DNA of 64,000 nt from contig CM055101.1 of assembly GCA_029204225.1 (NCBI GenBank), forward strand, positions 31,152,519-31,216,518, given 5' to 3'. Numbering within the stretch: position 1 is the first letter of the stretch; the number at the start of each line of letters is the position of its first letter. The translations under genes and the position numbers were made by a program. This document shows positions 33,066 to 45,076 of this stretch, piece after piece. Under the pieces are notes generated by a model that saw only the letters and a list, made by a program, of their open reading frames with translations, searched no databases and was not told the DNA's origin. The stretch is from Diphasiastrum complanatum (taxonomy: Eukaryota > Streptophyta > Lycopodiopsida > Lycopodiales > Lycopodiaceae).

Positions 33066-35880
33066 CAAATATTTTTTGGATTACATAAGGTCCTTGGCTA
33101 AAAAAATTTAGTTTTCCTTTAAAGGCTTTGGCTTGGTATAAGAGGACCTTATCTCCAACTTGGAACTCTTTGAGTTTTAAGGATTGATCATGTCATGTCT
33201 TTTGTCGATGTTTGTGGACTTGTTGGACATGGATGCTGATTCATTGTGTCTCACATAGTTGTTCTAGGTGGAATAATCTATTAGCTAGGATCTGTTGATG
33301 ATCTAGCTCCAGATTATATGCTACCCGTAGGGATGGAATATTGAATTCCACAGACATGACAGCTTCCTGGTCATAGACTAGCTAGAAAGGAGTTAGACCT
33401 GTGGCTCTCTTCAAGGTAGTGTGATGGGCCCAGCGTGAAGTTTTAGTTCCCAATCAGATCAATCGAACTCGACGACCTTGGTTAGGACACCACATAATAT
33501 TTTGTTGGTGGATTTTGTCTGGCCATTGCATCATGGATAATATGGGGAACTTTTGCGATGTATCACAAAGAATTTTGAAAGCAAATATGCTATGACAAAG
33601 TTAAAAAAATGTTTTTCCTTATCGCTGATAAGTTCTAGGGGGCAACCGAAATGAACGATAACCTATTCATAGAGAAATTTTGTGGTAGAAGGAGCGTCAG
33701 CATTGTGAACAGCTCTAGCTTCAGCCCATTTGGTACAATAGTCCATAACTACTACGATATATCTTGATTGAGTGTGTCTAGCAGCGGGACTAATCGGTCC
33801 AACATAATCAATTCTCCATTTTTGGAAAGCTTCAGCAGTTGTGACAAGGTGTAAAGGCATATAGTCGGTCTTTTGAAATCGTTTTGTTCTTTGACAAACA
33901 TCACAGGCCTTTGTATAGGTGTGCGTATCCTTAAAAAAAGTTGGCCACCAAAATCTTGCCAAGAGGATTTTTTTGACAATCGTTTTAGAAGAGAAATGAC
34001 CTTCTCCAACACCTTCATGAGTTAGGGAGATAACAGAGAGTATTTCACCTTCAGTAAGACAACGTCGGATAATTCCATCTAACCCTTGCTTGTAAAGTTG
34101 TCCTGCAATTAACGTATAAGGTTTGATTTTGAGGACCAACGCATGTTGTTCGGGTTTAGAGAAGGATGGATCCATTTGCCCTAAAATTAAATATTCTGTG
34201 ATACCCTTGGCCCAAACGGGTGTAGACTCAACTCGAAATAAAATGGCATCAAGTAAATCATCGTTGACGCCTTGATCTAGAATGGGTAAGTTAGGGATTC
34301 GGGATAGACGATCTGCTAAAAAATGTTGAACCTCTTTTTGAACCACGATCCTAAACTCAACTTCTCGCAATAATAGGATCCATCGAGTAATACGACCGGT
34401 TGTGCAATTCTTGTTGATAAGATATAGGAGTGCTTGATTATTAGTGAAGAAAGCAAAAACTTTTTCCAGGAGATAATGATGCAACTTCTGAACCGCACAC
34501 ACCATTGCCAAAGCTTCATGCTCGGTAGTGATATAATTGACTTTAGCAGGTATCAATTTTCTATTGGGAAATCAGATTGGATATCCTTTTTGAATTCTTC
34601 TGGTTGGATGAGCACTGCTCCAATGGCATTCTTGCATGCATCGGTATGCACATGGAATTCTTTAGAATAATCAGGGGCCTAAAGGATAGGTGCATTGGTG
34701 AGGGCTTTCTTTAACTGAATGAATGTGACTCTTTGTTCATCAATCCATTTGAGAACAACAACCACTTTATAGATTAATCATGTTTTATTAGCAAAATCAA
34801 GAATAAAGCACCGATAGTAGTTGGAGTGTCCTAGGAAAGAATAAACTACGCGAATGGTGCGTGGTTAGGGCAGATTTTGAATGATCAGGACCTTGTATAG
34901 GTCATTTGTGATGCCATTTTTTGAAATGATATGTCCTAATACAATACCATGTGTTACCCAGATCTGGCATTTTTTTAGGGTTCAAGGAGATGTCAAAGCG
35001 TTGACATTGGATAAATTTTTTTTCAAGCATAGATAGATGACATGTTTCTTCTGAATGTGCACCTAAAATGTCCAAGTAATCTTCTAGGGTATCTCCCATC
35101 TACTGAGAAAAGGTAGCTTGCATAACACGCTATGCTAGGAGCATTATAGAGACCAAAAGGCATGACTTTCCAATAGAAGGTTCTCCATTCTATGGCAAAA
35201 ACAGTTTTATGTTGATCTTCTTCTACAATTTGAATCATATTGTATCTGCTAAAGCCATCTAAGAAAGAGTAGGCCTCATCTCCTTCTAGATTTTCTAATA
35301 TGGATTTTCCGAAAGGTAATGGAAAATGATCATGTTTTGTGATGGCATTAAGTTTTTTAAAGTCGACAGAGATGCAGAATTTTCCATTAGGAACGATGAC
35401 GATTGGGGAGACCCACTCAGTATGTTTGATTTCATAGATGAATCCTGCATCTAACAAGCATTGTAATTCTTTTTTGATTTTGGCCTTGTAGATTGGATTA
35501 CATATGTAGGGATGGCTAGCAGTTGGTCTCGCACCTGGTTTAAGGGGAATACGATTCACAACTACTTGGGGTGAGACTCCTTTCATGTCTTTATAGGACC
35601 AAGCAAAGACATGTCGATATTTGCGCAGAAGCTTGTCAAGTCTTCTCTGTGTTGTTTTGAAGCCCCGACGTGGACAATGTATTCGTTACTTTCATTGAGC
35701 TCACTCAAGGAGAGAGTGATGGTTCGGGCAGGGCCTTCGTAGGGTGAATTACCATTTGGCTCACGTTGAACTTGTGGTAATTGGATGGTCACATCCTCAA
35801 TCTTATAGTCTTTAAAATATGCAGGCATATCATGTGCTTGGGATTCGAGGGGGGCCTTGCCTTTTAGGAAGAAGCTCAAC
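33066..35880 (-). pseudogene. Ty3/gypsy element B pol (RT-RNase H-integrase)
   Basis: Reads leftward. 35879-35583 is the pre-RT region (MPAYFKDYKIEDVTIQLP). 35586-35023 is RT (CLLDAGFIYEIKHTEWVSP, SFLDGFSRYNMIQI, MPFGLYNAPS), with frameshift before the catalytic YLDD block. The connection region is broken. 34556-33663 covers most of RNase H (HYLLEKVFAFFTNNQALLY, FLADRLSRIPNLP) and the integrase zinc-binding domain and start of the core (THEGVGEGHF, ACDVCQRTKRFQ, IDYVGPISPA). The integrase C-terminus is broken at 33070-33660. It is paralogous to element C in the same orientation. Confidence 0.88.
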
Positions 35881-37467
35881 TTTCAGAGTATCAAGTGTGT
35901 TTTCATCAGTTACACTATTTTAGATCAAGCCTACAAGTCATTCAATCCCATCGAGTCGAAGATATTCACTATCTTGGATGTCATCTTTATCGTAGATCAG
36001 TTTCAAGACCTCAAAGGAAAGGGCAGTTTCCATGTAGCCGACCTATCAGATTCTCTTGACGCTTTGAACTTTCCAATTCCGCAAGCGACTATTCCCATTG
36101 AAGGTCCAAGCTCTTCTACTTCCGACGAATAACGAATGAACGGTCGATCAAAAGATGATGATGTTGCAGTTCAGCAACTATAGTATGAAAGAAACGATCA
36201 AGTTCCTGTATTACCCAAAAGATCTTCAAGGACTAGCAGACCACCTAACCGGTATATTGACGAGTCTGCAGCATATCTTGTTCGGAAACCGACGTCTTTC
36301 CAAGAGGCACTCAGTCAGCCTGACTCAGATCTCTAAAAGAAGTTATGGATAAAGAGTATTCAACTCTTATCAAAAACCAAATGTGGACAATTGTCGAATT
36401 ACCTACCAGCAGAAACATAGTTGATTGCAAATGGATTTTCAAAGTCAAGTACAACACAGATGGAAGCATCAACAGAAGAAAGGCACGACTAGTAGCCATA
36501 GGTTTTTCTCAGGTATACAACATCAAATACACTGAGACCTTCAATCCAGTAGTCAAACATTCTTCTATTCAACTTTTGCCTTGGTATACAAATCCACAGA
36601 GACTGAAAACAAAAGTTGATCTACATTACACAACAGAGGTATATCTACAACATTTTAGTCAGATATAATCTGATCAATTGCAAGTTAGCTCTCTCACCAA
36701 TGGAATAGGACTCAAACTGTTTAAAGGACCAGTGTCCTCAAACACTTTATGAGAAATAACAGATGCGTGAGTATCCTTACCATTCTATTATAGGATCTCT
36801 TATGTACGCCATGATCTATACCAGGCCAGACATAGCTTTTGCAGTCAGCTCTCTCAGTCAGTTTATAACTAATCCTAGTATAACATATTTAAAGGCTCTT
36901 ATCAGAGTCATGAGATATCTTCGAGCTACTATGGACTTTTGCATTTGTTATGGATCAGTCGACAATGACAAACTCAATTTTCTCAGTGGTTACACAGATG
37001 CGAGTTGGGCAGGAGATGTAGACACTCGTATATCTACTTCCGGATTTACATTCTTCCTCAACAATGGTCCAATTTCTTGGAATAGTCACAAACAATCTTC
37101 GATAGCTCTATCTTCCATTGAATCATAGTATATAGCAGTCTCTCAAGCTACAAAGGAAACAATTTGGTTGAGAAACTTACTCTCATATATCGGTCTTAAT
37201 CAATATGCTCCGACGACATTATTTTGTGATAATCAAAGTGCCATCGCTTTATCAGCCAGTCCTAGATTTCATTCCAGGAATAAGCACATTGAATTGAAGT
37301 ATCATTTCGTCAAAAGCAAAGTTCTCAATGAAGAGGTCATATTGCAGTACTGTAGAACGCAAGATATGACAGCAAATGTTCTTACTAAAGCATTAAGTTT
37401 GGATTCACACAGAAGATTATGTGTAGAACTAAGTTTGAAGGTCAAGACATTCAAGGATTCAGATTAA
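35868..37467 (+). pseudogene. Ty1/copia element, integrase tail to RNase H
   Basis: Starts abruptly at the edge of gypsy element B. 35857-36132 matches the post-integrase block (KCVFISYTILDQAYKSFNP, IFTILDVIFI) and an acidic linker. 36345-36590 is the RT N-terminus (MWTIVELPTSRNIVDCKWIF, RLVAIGFSQVYNIKYTETF). The RT core with YVDD is deleted between about 36570 and 36700. 36763-37467 is a nearly open RNase H (YHSIIGSLMYAMIYTRPDIA, GYTDASWAGDVDTR, CDNQSAIALSASPRFHSR, ANVLTKAL), interrupted by a TAG near 37126. It ends in TAA followed by a polypurine tract. Confidence 0.88.
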
Positions 37468-37474
37468 GGAGGAG
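37466..37474 (+). other. Polypurine tract of the copia element
   Basis: AAGGAGGAG lies directly between the RNase H stop codon and the TGTTGG start of the 3' LTR. Confidence 0.75.
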
Positions 37475-38048
37475 TGTTGGATTATTCTCCTTCTTACCAA
37501 TTGTCTAATCGATTTTAATCTTCATCCATTGTTTATCTAGTTCTGCAGATTTTTCCGTGTGTTTACACATTCTGCAGAATTTCAAATGTTTTTACACAAT
37601 CTGCAGAATTACACAGAGTTTACAACAGTGTTGCATTTTTTGCCTGACCGAAATCTCGTCTAAAATCACAGTGTCACATTTTTCGCTTTTTCCAAAGAGC
37701 CTCAAATGTTAAGGAAATGGCTCTAGCAAACTGTGGGGCAACCCTAAATGAGATTTAAGAGCACCTTTGTCTTTTTTTGCTTTTTGCGAAAAATCTGACA
37801 GTGTCGCCTGTGGCTGTTTTAGTTCATTTCTGCAGAGCTGCAGTTTTGGTTCATTTATGAAGACAAAACATTTACGACCAATTTCAGCACTTATCAACAA
37901 TCAGTGACAAGGACCGAATGAATGCCAACGGATCATCAACCAATTGGCGATTGCAATTGACGACCTAATCTCTTAGTATAAATAGCTGTTCATATTCATA
38001 TAGATTAGTTCATTGAAAATCAGAATTATTAGAAGCGTTTGAATAGTT

Positions 38049-38139
<91 letters not shown>

Positions 38140-38250
38140 CTGTGAGCTTGAACACTTCTGAGCATTTTAGCTCACTTCTTAGAGTTGTTTTAGAAATTGC
38201 TATTGCACTACCACACATCAGCATTGCACATTAAGTAAGACTTTCATTTT
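37475..38250 (+). repeat. 3' LTR of the 36-kb copia (end approximate)
   Basis: Starts TGTTGGATTATTCTCC right after the polypurine tract. It contains a TATAAATAG box near 37978 and the (TC)43 array. Its 3' end was not fixed. A related block with the same CGACCTAAT...TATAAATAG order occurs at about 47850-47930, and the TGTTGG start is shared with the LTR at 51304. Confidence 0.6.
38052..38137. repeat. (TC)43 microsatellite inside an LTR
   Basis: Uninterrupted 86-bp array located about 75 bp after the LTR TATA box, that is, in the region expected to be transcribed as R/U5. Confidence 0.97.
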
Positions 38251-38844
38251 TAGCTGCTCAGAGATAGCATAGAATACACGACTTCAATCCGCAACTTATT
38301 GTACTCATTTACTTTTGTTTCATTTTGAATCGATACTAATCTTTATTGTGTTCAGTTTCGTCTCAGATTGTGTGCGTTTCTATATTTCTTCGCGACTAAT
38401 TATTTGTTTGATAATCTTTGATGTTTAATTTTTTGGCTACGATAGTACAAAAATGTGTCTAATCAAAATTCATGGAGGTGACAAGGAAATCGTAGGAATG
38501 TTTTCAAGCTTCAGTGAATTGTCTACGAATTCTGTAAGCCAGTATCTGTTGCAAAAAACTAATTTTTTCTATTTCTAGAAAGTTTGTCTCTGAGACAGAA
38601 TTCGTGGAGGCTAAAAATGAATCGTGCACTATAAAAAAAAGAGGTCAAGCAAATTCTATCTGAGATGATGTGAGACAAATCTTCAAAAAATAATGACTTT
38701 TGTGGTTTTCTCAGAGAAAGACTGTTTGTATGCTTGATTTGATAGTATCTTGATGGTGTGAGCAAGAAAGCACTGCAAAAAATTTGTCGAAATGGCAAGT
38801 AGGCAGTAAAGAAAAGTATAGAAGAACAGTAGGAAAGAAAACAA
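38251..38844. other. Non-coding stretch between copia LTR and gypsy C
   Basis: No gene recognisable. It may include the rest of the copia LTR and the 3' end of gypsy element C. Confidence 0.4.
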
Positions 38845-41222
38845 CTAATACATATCAAGATAAAAACAAGGTTCATTGTACTTTCTCAGTCTGCTCCCAT
38901 TGACCACAGTGTCGAGAATTTCGCCTTGAAGTGTTTGGAGTTGTACATATCCAGAGGCAAAGATTTTTTTAGTGACGTAAGGACCTTGGCCAGAAAATTT
39001 TAGTTTGCTTTTAAAGGCTTTGGCCTGGTATAGCAGGACCTTATCTCCAACCTGAAAGTCTCTAAGTTTCAATGATCAATCATGCCATGTTTTTTGTGAA
39101 CGTTTGTGGACTTGTTGAGCATGGATGCTGATCCATCGTGTTTCCGCATAGTTGTTCTAGATGGAATAACCTGTTTGCTAGAGTATGTTGATTATCTAGC
39201 TCAAAATTATAGGCCACTTGAAGGGAGGGGATATGGAATTCTACAAACGTAACGGCTTCTTGGCCATATGCTAGCTGGAAAGGGCTTAAGCTTGTAGCTC
39301 TCTTTGGGGTGGTGCAATAAGCCTAGAGAGCAGCATGAAGTTTGAGTTCCCAATGAGATCGGTTGGATTCGACGGTTTTGGTGAGAATTCCACATAGGAT
39401 TTTATTGGTGGATTCCGCCTGGCCATTGCATCGTGGATACTATGAGAAACTTTTGCGATGTACCACAAATTTTTTTGAAAGGAGATCTGTTATGATAGGA
39501 TTAAGGAAATGTGTAGCCCTATCACTGAGAGAGGACAGCCAAAATGAACTATAACCTATTCATAGAGAAATTTTGCGATAGAACGAGCGTCAGTATTGCG
39601 AACAACTCTTGCTTCAGCCCATTTGGTACAATAGTCTGTAGCAACTATGATGTAACGAGATTGTGTGTGCCGAGCAGTGGGACTAATGGGTCTGACATAA
39701 TCAATGTCCCATTTCTGGAAAACTTGATCAGTTAGTATAGGGTGTAAAGGCATGTAGTCGGTCTTTTGAAAGTGTTTTGTGCATTGGCAGACATCACAGG
39801 CCTTTATATAATTGTGTGTATCCTTGAATAGTGTTGGCCACCAAAAACTAGCCAAAAAATTTTCTTTGCAGTCGTTTCAGAAGAGAAATGGCCTGCACCA
39901 ATACCTTCGTGAGGGAGAAAAATTACAGAGGGTATTTCACCTTCAGTAAGACAATGTCAAATGATTCAATCTAACCCTTGCTTGTAGAGTTGTCCTGCAA
40001 TTAACGTATAAGGTTTGGTTTTGAGGACCAACGCACGGTGTTCAGGTTTAGACAAGGAAGGACCCATATGTCCTGAAATTAATATTCTATGATTTCCTTA
40101 GCCCATACGGGTGTAGAGTCAACTTGGAAAAGGATGGCATCTGGTAAATGATCGTTGACGCCTTGATCAGAGGTGGGAAGGTTAGGGAGTCGGGACAGAT
40201 GATCTGCTAGAAAATGTTGAACTCCCTTACAAACCACGATCCTAAACTCAAATTCTCGTAGTAATAGGATCCATCTAGTAATACGCCCTGTGGTGCAAGT
40301 CTTGTTGATGAGATACAACAGTGCTTGATGATCAGTGAAGAATGCAAAAACTTTTTTCAAAAGATAATGGCAAAACTTTTGAACCACATATACCATCGCC
40401 AAGGCTTCACGTTCGGTAGTGGTATAATTGACTTCAGTAGGTATCAATTGTCTATTGAGAAAACAGATTGGGTAATCCTTTTTGAATTCTTCCGGTTGAG
40501 TGAGCACTGCTCCAATGACATACTTGGATGCATCAGTATGCACATGGAATTCTTTAGAATAATCAGGAGCCCGGAGGGTAGGTGCATTGGTAAGGGCTTC
40601 TTTGAGTTGATTAAATGTGACGTGTTGTTCATCTGTCCATTTGGGAACTACAACTACTTTGTAGATTAAGCGTGCTTTGTTAGTGAAATCGAAAATAAAG
40701 CACCGATAGTAGTTGGCATGGTCGCGAAAAGATTAAACTTCGCGTATCATACGCGGTTCCGGTAGATTTTGAATGATAAGGATTTTTTTGAGATCAGTGG
40801 TAATGCCACTTTGGAAAATAATATGTCCTAACACAATACCATGTGTTACCCAAATCTAGCATTTTTCAGGATTAAGGCAGATGTCGAAGCGTTGACATTG
40901 GATAAATTTTTTTTTGAGCACAAACAGATGGCATGTTTCTTCTGAATGTGCACCTGAATCGTCCAAGTAAACCTCTAGGGTATCACCCATCTGCTGAGAA
41001 AAGACAACTTGCATAACACGTTGGATGGTGCTAGGGGCATTGCAGAGACCAAAAGGCATGACTTTCCAATAGAAGGTTCCCCATTCTATGGCAAAAGCGG
41101 TTTTATGTTGATCTTCTTCAGCAATTTGGATCATATTGTATCCGCTAAAGCCATCTAAGCAGAAGTACGCCTCATCTCCTGCTAGATTTTCTAAGATGGA
41201 TTCTCTGAAAGGTAATGGAAAA
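38845..41222 (-). pseudogene. Ty3/gypsy element C pol (RT-RNase H-integrase)
   Basis: Paralogue of element B. RT fragment 41134-40856 keeps MPFGLCNAPSTIQRVMQ and an intact YLDD at about 40957-40969. RNase H 40543-40079 has MHTDASKYVIGAVL, the catalytic REALAM helix, FFTDHQALLYLIN and FLADHLSRL. Integrase 39855-39556 has ACDVCQCTKHFQ and IDYVRPISPTARHTQSRY. 39072-38845 is the integrase C-terminal GPY/F-like module (DFQVGDKVLLY, KLKFSGQGPYV, VNGSRLRKYNE), which resembles the Athila/Tat type rather than chromoviruses. Stops and frameshifts separate the blocks. Homology ends sharply at 41222 inside RT. Confidence 0.88.
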
Positions 41223-41229
41223 TGTGTCG

Positions 41230-41878
41230 AAAGGTGGTATGCAGAAGATAGGTCTAGTTCGAAAAGAAACGAATGAAAATAATTCGTGTGTCTAGAAAGA
41301 AAACCTTTCGTGCATGGCGGAATAAACTATCTTCATCTTTCCAATGCATGACTACACCTATCAATTTCAGACAAGACAATAGTGATAGAAATCACGTTTG
41401 AACTTATAGTAACTAACTTTGAAATCGTTGCTCGACAAAGATTCCCAAAATGGCATAATGTTGAACATCCGCCTACTAACTGCAAATGAGGTAGTAACTA
41501 TAGAAGATAACCTTCACCCAACTTAGTATAGATATATCTGAGGTGGGTGTGATTTGAAATCTCAGCGAAGGTTTCTAAGACTATTTGTGCAAAATATGAT
41601 CCAAAAAGTGACTTTCTAAGTCGTTTTTCATAAAAAAAAACTATCTTCTGAAAATAGTTTCCTTCCTCTTTTCCCACTTTGATGATTTTTTTTCACTTTT
41701 GCAAATCATTATCTTTTTTTGTTTTGTTTGTTTATTATTATTATTTTTTAAATCTTTTTCCAAAGAAAAGAAAAATTTCTCAAGTAATAAAAAAACAAAA
41801 AAATTTTAAAACAAGCAAAATAAGACTGACAAGGTGTTGGATCATAATGATTGAACTGGCTGATCTGGCTTCCAAAAC
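41230..41878. other. Non-coding stretch between gypsy C and D
   Basis: No gene recognisable. Runs of T and A near 41680-41800. It may contain the 3' untranslated part of gypsy element D. Confidence 0.4.
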
Positions 41879-41879
41879 T

Positions 41880-42540
41880 TGCATGGTCAGCTGCCATTCA
41901 CCGGAGTGTTGAATATTTTTCCATCCAAATGTCCTAAAATGACTGCTCCATGGTTCAATATTTCTTTCACTATGTACGGTCCTTCACCTGTGAACTTCAA
42001 TTTGCCTTTAATCAGTTTCGTCTTATACGTTAGTGCTAGATCTCCTTCCTTTAGATCTTTTGTGTAATCGGTGATCGTGCCATGCCTTGCGACAGGCTTT
42101 CTCTGCTGCTAATGCATGAACTGCCATCAATTTGGTCTCACAAAGTTTTTGTAAAGCCTTATGACGCATCTGAAAGGATTTCGCATCACCCAACCGTTCC
42201 ATTGCTGCTATGCGTAGAGATGGTATCAAAAACTCAATTGACATAACTACATCTTGTCCATAAACAAGCTAAAATGGCGTTTGATTTGTACTACCTTTGT
42301 AAGCTATTCTGAATGTCCATAAAGCCAAATAAAGCTTATTTTCCCAATCAGAACGACTTGCTTCTATCATTTTTGTCATAATGTTGCAGAGAATCTTGTT
42401 AGATGATTCAGCTTGGCCATTACCCCTTGGATAATACAGAGTATTAAATCGATGAATAACAAAAAAGTCTTCCAATAGACAATTTATCGTTTCGTTCACA
42501 AAATATGTTCTGCGATCACTAACGATCTCGATAAGACATC
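41880..42540 (-). pseudogene. Ty3/gypsy element D: integrase remnant
   Basis: 42499-42269 contains the end of the integrase core, HRFNTLYYPRGNGQAESSNK, whose Glu in GQAESSN is the third catalytic acidic residue. 42244-42023 and the frame on to about 41880 continue into the C-terminal module (GDLALTYK, GKLKFTGEGPYIVKEIL, TPVNGS), similar to element C. The integrase N-terminus, RNase H and RT are missing: the next sequence upstream is pre-protease or linker. Confidence 0.85.
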
Positions 42541-43300
42541 CAAATCTAGTAATAATATTTTCTCATCTGGACTTTTTTCATAAGGGTTGATCTTTGATCT
42601 TTGTTTAGCTTTCTTGGCAGGAATAGATCTTGGAGGGGATGACTTTCTAGATGATGTGCTCTTCTCTGAAGGTGACAACTTCCTTGAAGGTGATTTCTTG
42701 CGAGAATTTCGACTTGAAGTATCATCCTTGACCTTTCTTTTTTTCTTTATCCAATAAAGGTGGTACATTCTTAGAATCAACTTTTCGAGATGATTTTTTC
42801 CATTTTAGGACCGTATTATATGTTGCTTAGCTTGTTTCTTTCCCATAGGTCCTGCCATCTTGTCCTACTTTAATATAATTGCTTTTGGCAATTTTATTGT
42901 TGACTCATCCGGAATATCTTGAACTCCATATCTTGTTAAATCCATATGATTGAGAATCTACTCACCCGTAAGTTTTGCCTCTCCATTGTAAGTCAAAGCA
43001 TGACTAACATATATTAGATTATCTTCAACCGGATCTGGAATTAGGTTAGTTGATATCCAAGCTAGGTTCATTATAGTCAATGGAAAAGTGATCGGCGTGT
43101 CCAAAGTTCGATCAAGTAGCGAAATTTTGCTCAATTCAGATTGATTATCTTGTTGCCCCATATAGCCTGCTATACAATCCACTGTTGCAAGAGCTTGATT
43201 CCAATTGATGGTGTCAGTTTGAGAGTCGTAATGGACTCCCAAATTCTTCACTTGTCGATCACAAGTATGATATGTTGTTGATGAATCATCATCCCCTCTT
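42496..43300 (-). pseudogene. Ty3/gypsy element D: linker region
   Basis: 42780-42496 encodes a Ser/Lys/Pro-rich low-complexity stretch (repeats of RKSPS type). 43251-42958 encodes a more ordinary segment with YDSQTDTINWNQALATVDCI. A similar INWDQALATVDC phrase occurs in element A near 31103, placing it between protease and RT. RT and RNase H should follow but are deleted. Confidence 0.6.
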
Positions 43301-43320
43301 TGGACTATTGGCTTGATAGT

Positions 43321-43581
43321 TTAAGTGATTGGATCTACTTTGACAACACGCTCACGATTTTCAAATTTTTTTTTGCCAGTGTCCCAGTTATGAATTACTT
43401 GCTCAACTGGTAAGCATGGACATCCCAATAAAACTCGATATACATTTGGTGCGTCAGGTAAGTCCATTACTACAAAAATAATGACAAACTGTATTCCAGC
43501 TATTTTGACAAGTACGTCTTCAACCATTCCTCTCGGACAGCGGACTGTGCCAAAACAAGATGCCTGATGCAAGCTAACCAT
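43321..43581 (-). pseudogene. Ty3/gypsy element D: retropepsin C-terminal part
   Basis: 87-codon frame with GMVEDVLVKIAGIQFVIIF, VMDLPDAPNVYRVLLG and a CLPVEQ-like block. It matches the second half of the retropepsin in element A. The catalytic DSG part is missing. Confidence 0.75.
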
Positions 43582-43617
43582 TTACCAACATGCTGCAATC
43601 TGAAAAATTGGCGTAGC

Positions 43618-43635
43618 TCCCCGACAACGGCGCCA
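43618..43635 (-). other. Primer binding site (tRNA-Asp type) of element D
   Basis: On the minus strand TGGCGCCGTTGTCGGGGA, differing at one base from the complement of the plant tRNA-Asp 3' end (TGGCGCCGTTGCCGGGGA). It lies 4 bp from the LTR end at 43640. This PBS is common in Athila/Tat gypsy elements. Confidence 0.88.
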
Positions 43636-43639
43636 AAAT

Positions 43640-44436
43640 TGTAGTGGGTTTATTCCCTACCTATCCTCAATCCAAGATCCAAGCACTCAAGCCTCAAGGA
43701 GATGAAGTTAGTTGTCACGCGTATGTTTGATCTCGTGAGAGCGATAGCATATTTCAGAATTCAGCATGTATGGAAGAGCCACATCTAACTCTAACATCCA
43801 TTAACACTACACAATTAACACTACATCCATTAACCCTACAATCCACAAAGAGGTTTAGACACTTGCTTCTCTCTCTTTCTCTCTTTCCATTTCTCTCTCA
43901 CAAAAAGCATAAGAACATAGAATCCCAATAATATTCAATTCTAACAATTAACAAATACAACAAAAGCATGAAAGATGGAGGAAAAATGATAGAGAGCAAG
44001 GACATTCACAAGTCCATTCCATAAGAGAGCCAATCTGCTTATATTAAAATAAAGATTTGAACATGAGGAGCAACACGAGTTTTCCCCTATTTATAGTGGA
44101 GAGGAGGGCCTTGGCCTCAAATCCTATTGGCCCATTTCTACCTCCCTAACTATCCGTATTTAAAAAAGAATGGAAATCCATTCAATAATTGGAGGGAGCC
44201 AATTTGAATTTGAATTTGAATCAATTTTGGTGGGAGTCATAACTTTATTCACTAACTTGACATTTAGGCCTGCGACATTAAAGGTACCGCAAAAAGGCCT
44301 AAATTTCTTTTATTGACTATCTAATTATCAAATAATAATGTGATCATTAGGTTGGACTTACACGTGCAGGGTGCCAAATCCCTCTCACTTATTAACTAGG
44401 GTTAGGGTTGCCTTGGGATTCACAAACCCTCCAACA
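43640..44436 (-). repeat. 5' LTR of gypsy element D
   Basis: About 797 bp. On the minus strand it starts TGTTGG and ends CCACTACA next to the PBS. The partner 3' LTR is not found left of the integrase remnant, so the element is truncated. The base run CTAAC follows at 44437 and could be one half of a target duplication. Confidence 0.75.
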
Positions 44437-44497
44437 CTAACCTTGGCTTTGATCTGACTTATTTCACGGAACAACAAAACGAGCAAAGCAGCAACAA

Positions 44498-44722
44498 ATG
44501 GTCAACCACCTACAGAACCTACTCCAGCTGAAGATCTCCAACCTGCAAACTGCCATGGCAAATCTTACTACGGGATGGGACGAGACCTTAGCAGATGCAA
44601 AAGCAACACGTTCCACTATGAAGGAACAGTTGGAACTGGTTGATTTTCAAGATTTCGCTCCTCCAACTATTCTTGAGGGAACTCCTGAACCTTGCACAAT
44701 AACCAATGACGAATGGCTATGA
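44498..44722 (+). other. Short unrecognised frame
   Basis: 75 codons with Leu/Gln-rich helical N-terminus (MVNHLQNLLQLKISNLQTAM) and an acidic C-terminus. It lies just outside the gypsy D LTR. It may be a gag coiled-coil remnant of the element into which D inserted. Function unknown. Confidence 0.2.
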
Positions 44723-45071
44723 GTTAAGTAAGAAGCTATCCATCTCTTCAAGTACAACCATGCATACTAAGAGGTCTCTCCCTGCAAGCTCACGTAAGGA
44801 AGAGGAGATGGCACCCTCCTTTCAAGAGCTCAAAAAAGATGACATAGAATGATAGTAAGAAAGTCCATGATGAGATGCAAAAGTTGATGATGATACAATG
44901 AGAGTGGCCATGCATTTTTGTCCTCCAATGGCTGAAGACCCAGTCCTTCATCTTTTCACCTTCATTTGCTTTTTGACTATTTTACCCCTCATTTCCAAGG
45001 GCTAACTTGGACTTTTAAACCTTGTGCCATGTGGCCTCTTTAATGAAATTGAGGCTTGTGGATAGGGCCAC
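44723..45071. other. Non-coding spacer
   Basis: No feature seen between the short frame and the solo LTR. Confidence 0.4.
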
Positions 45072-45076
45072 ATGGG

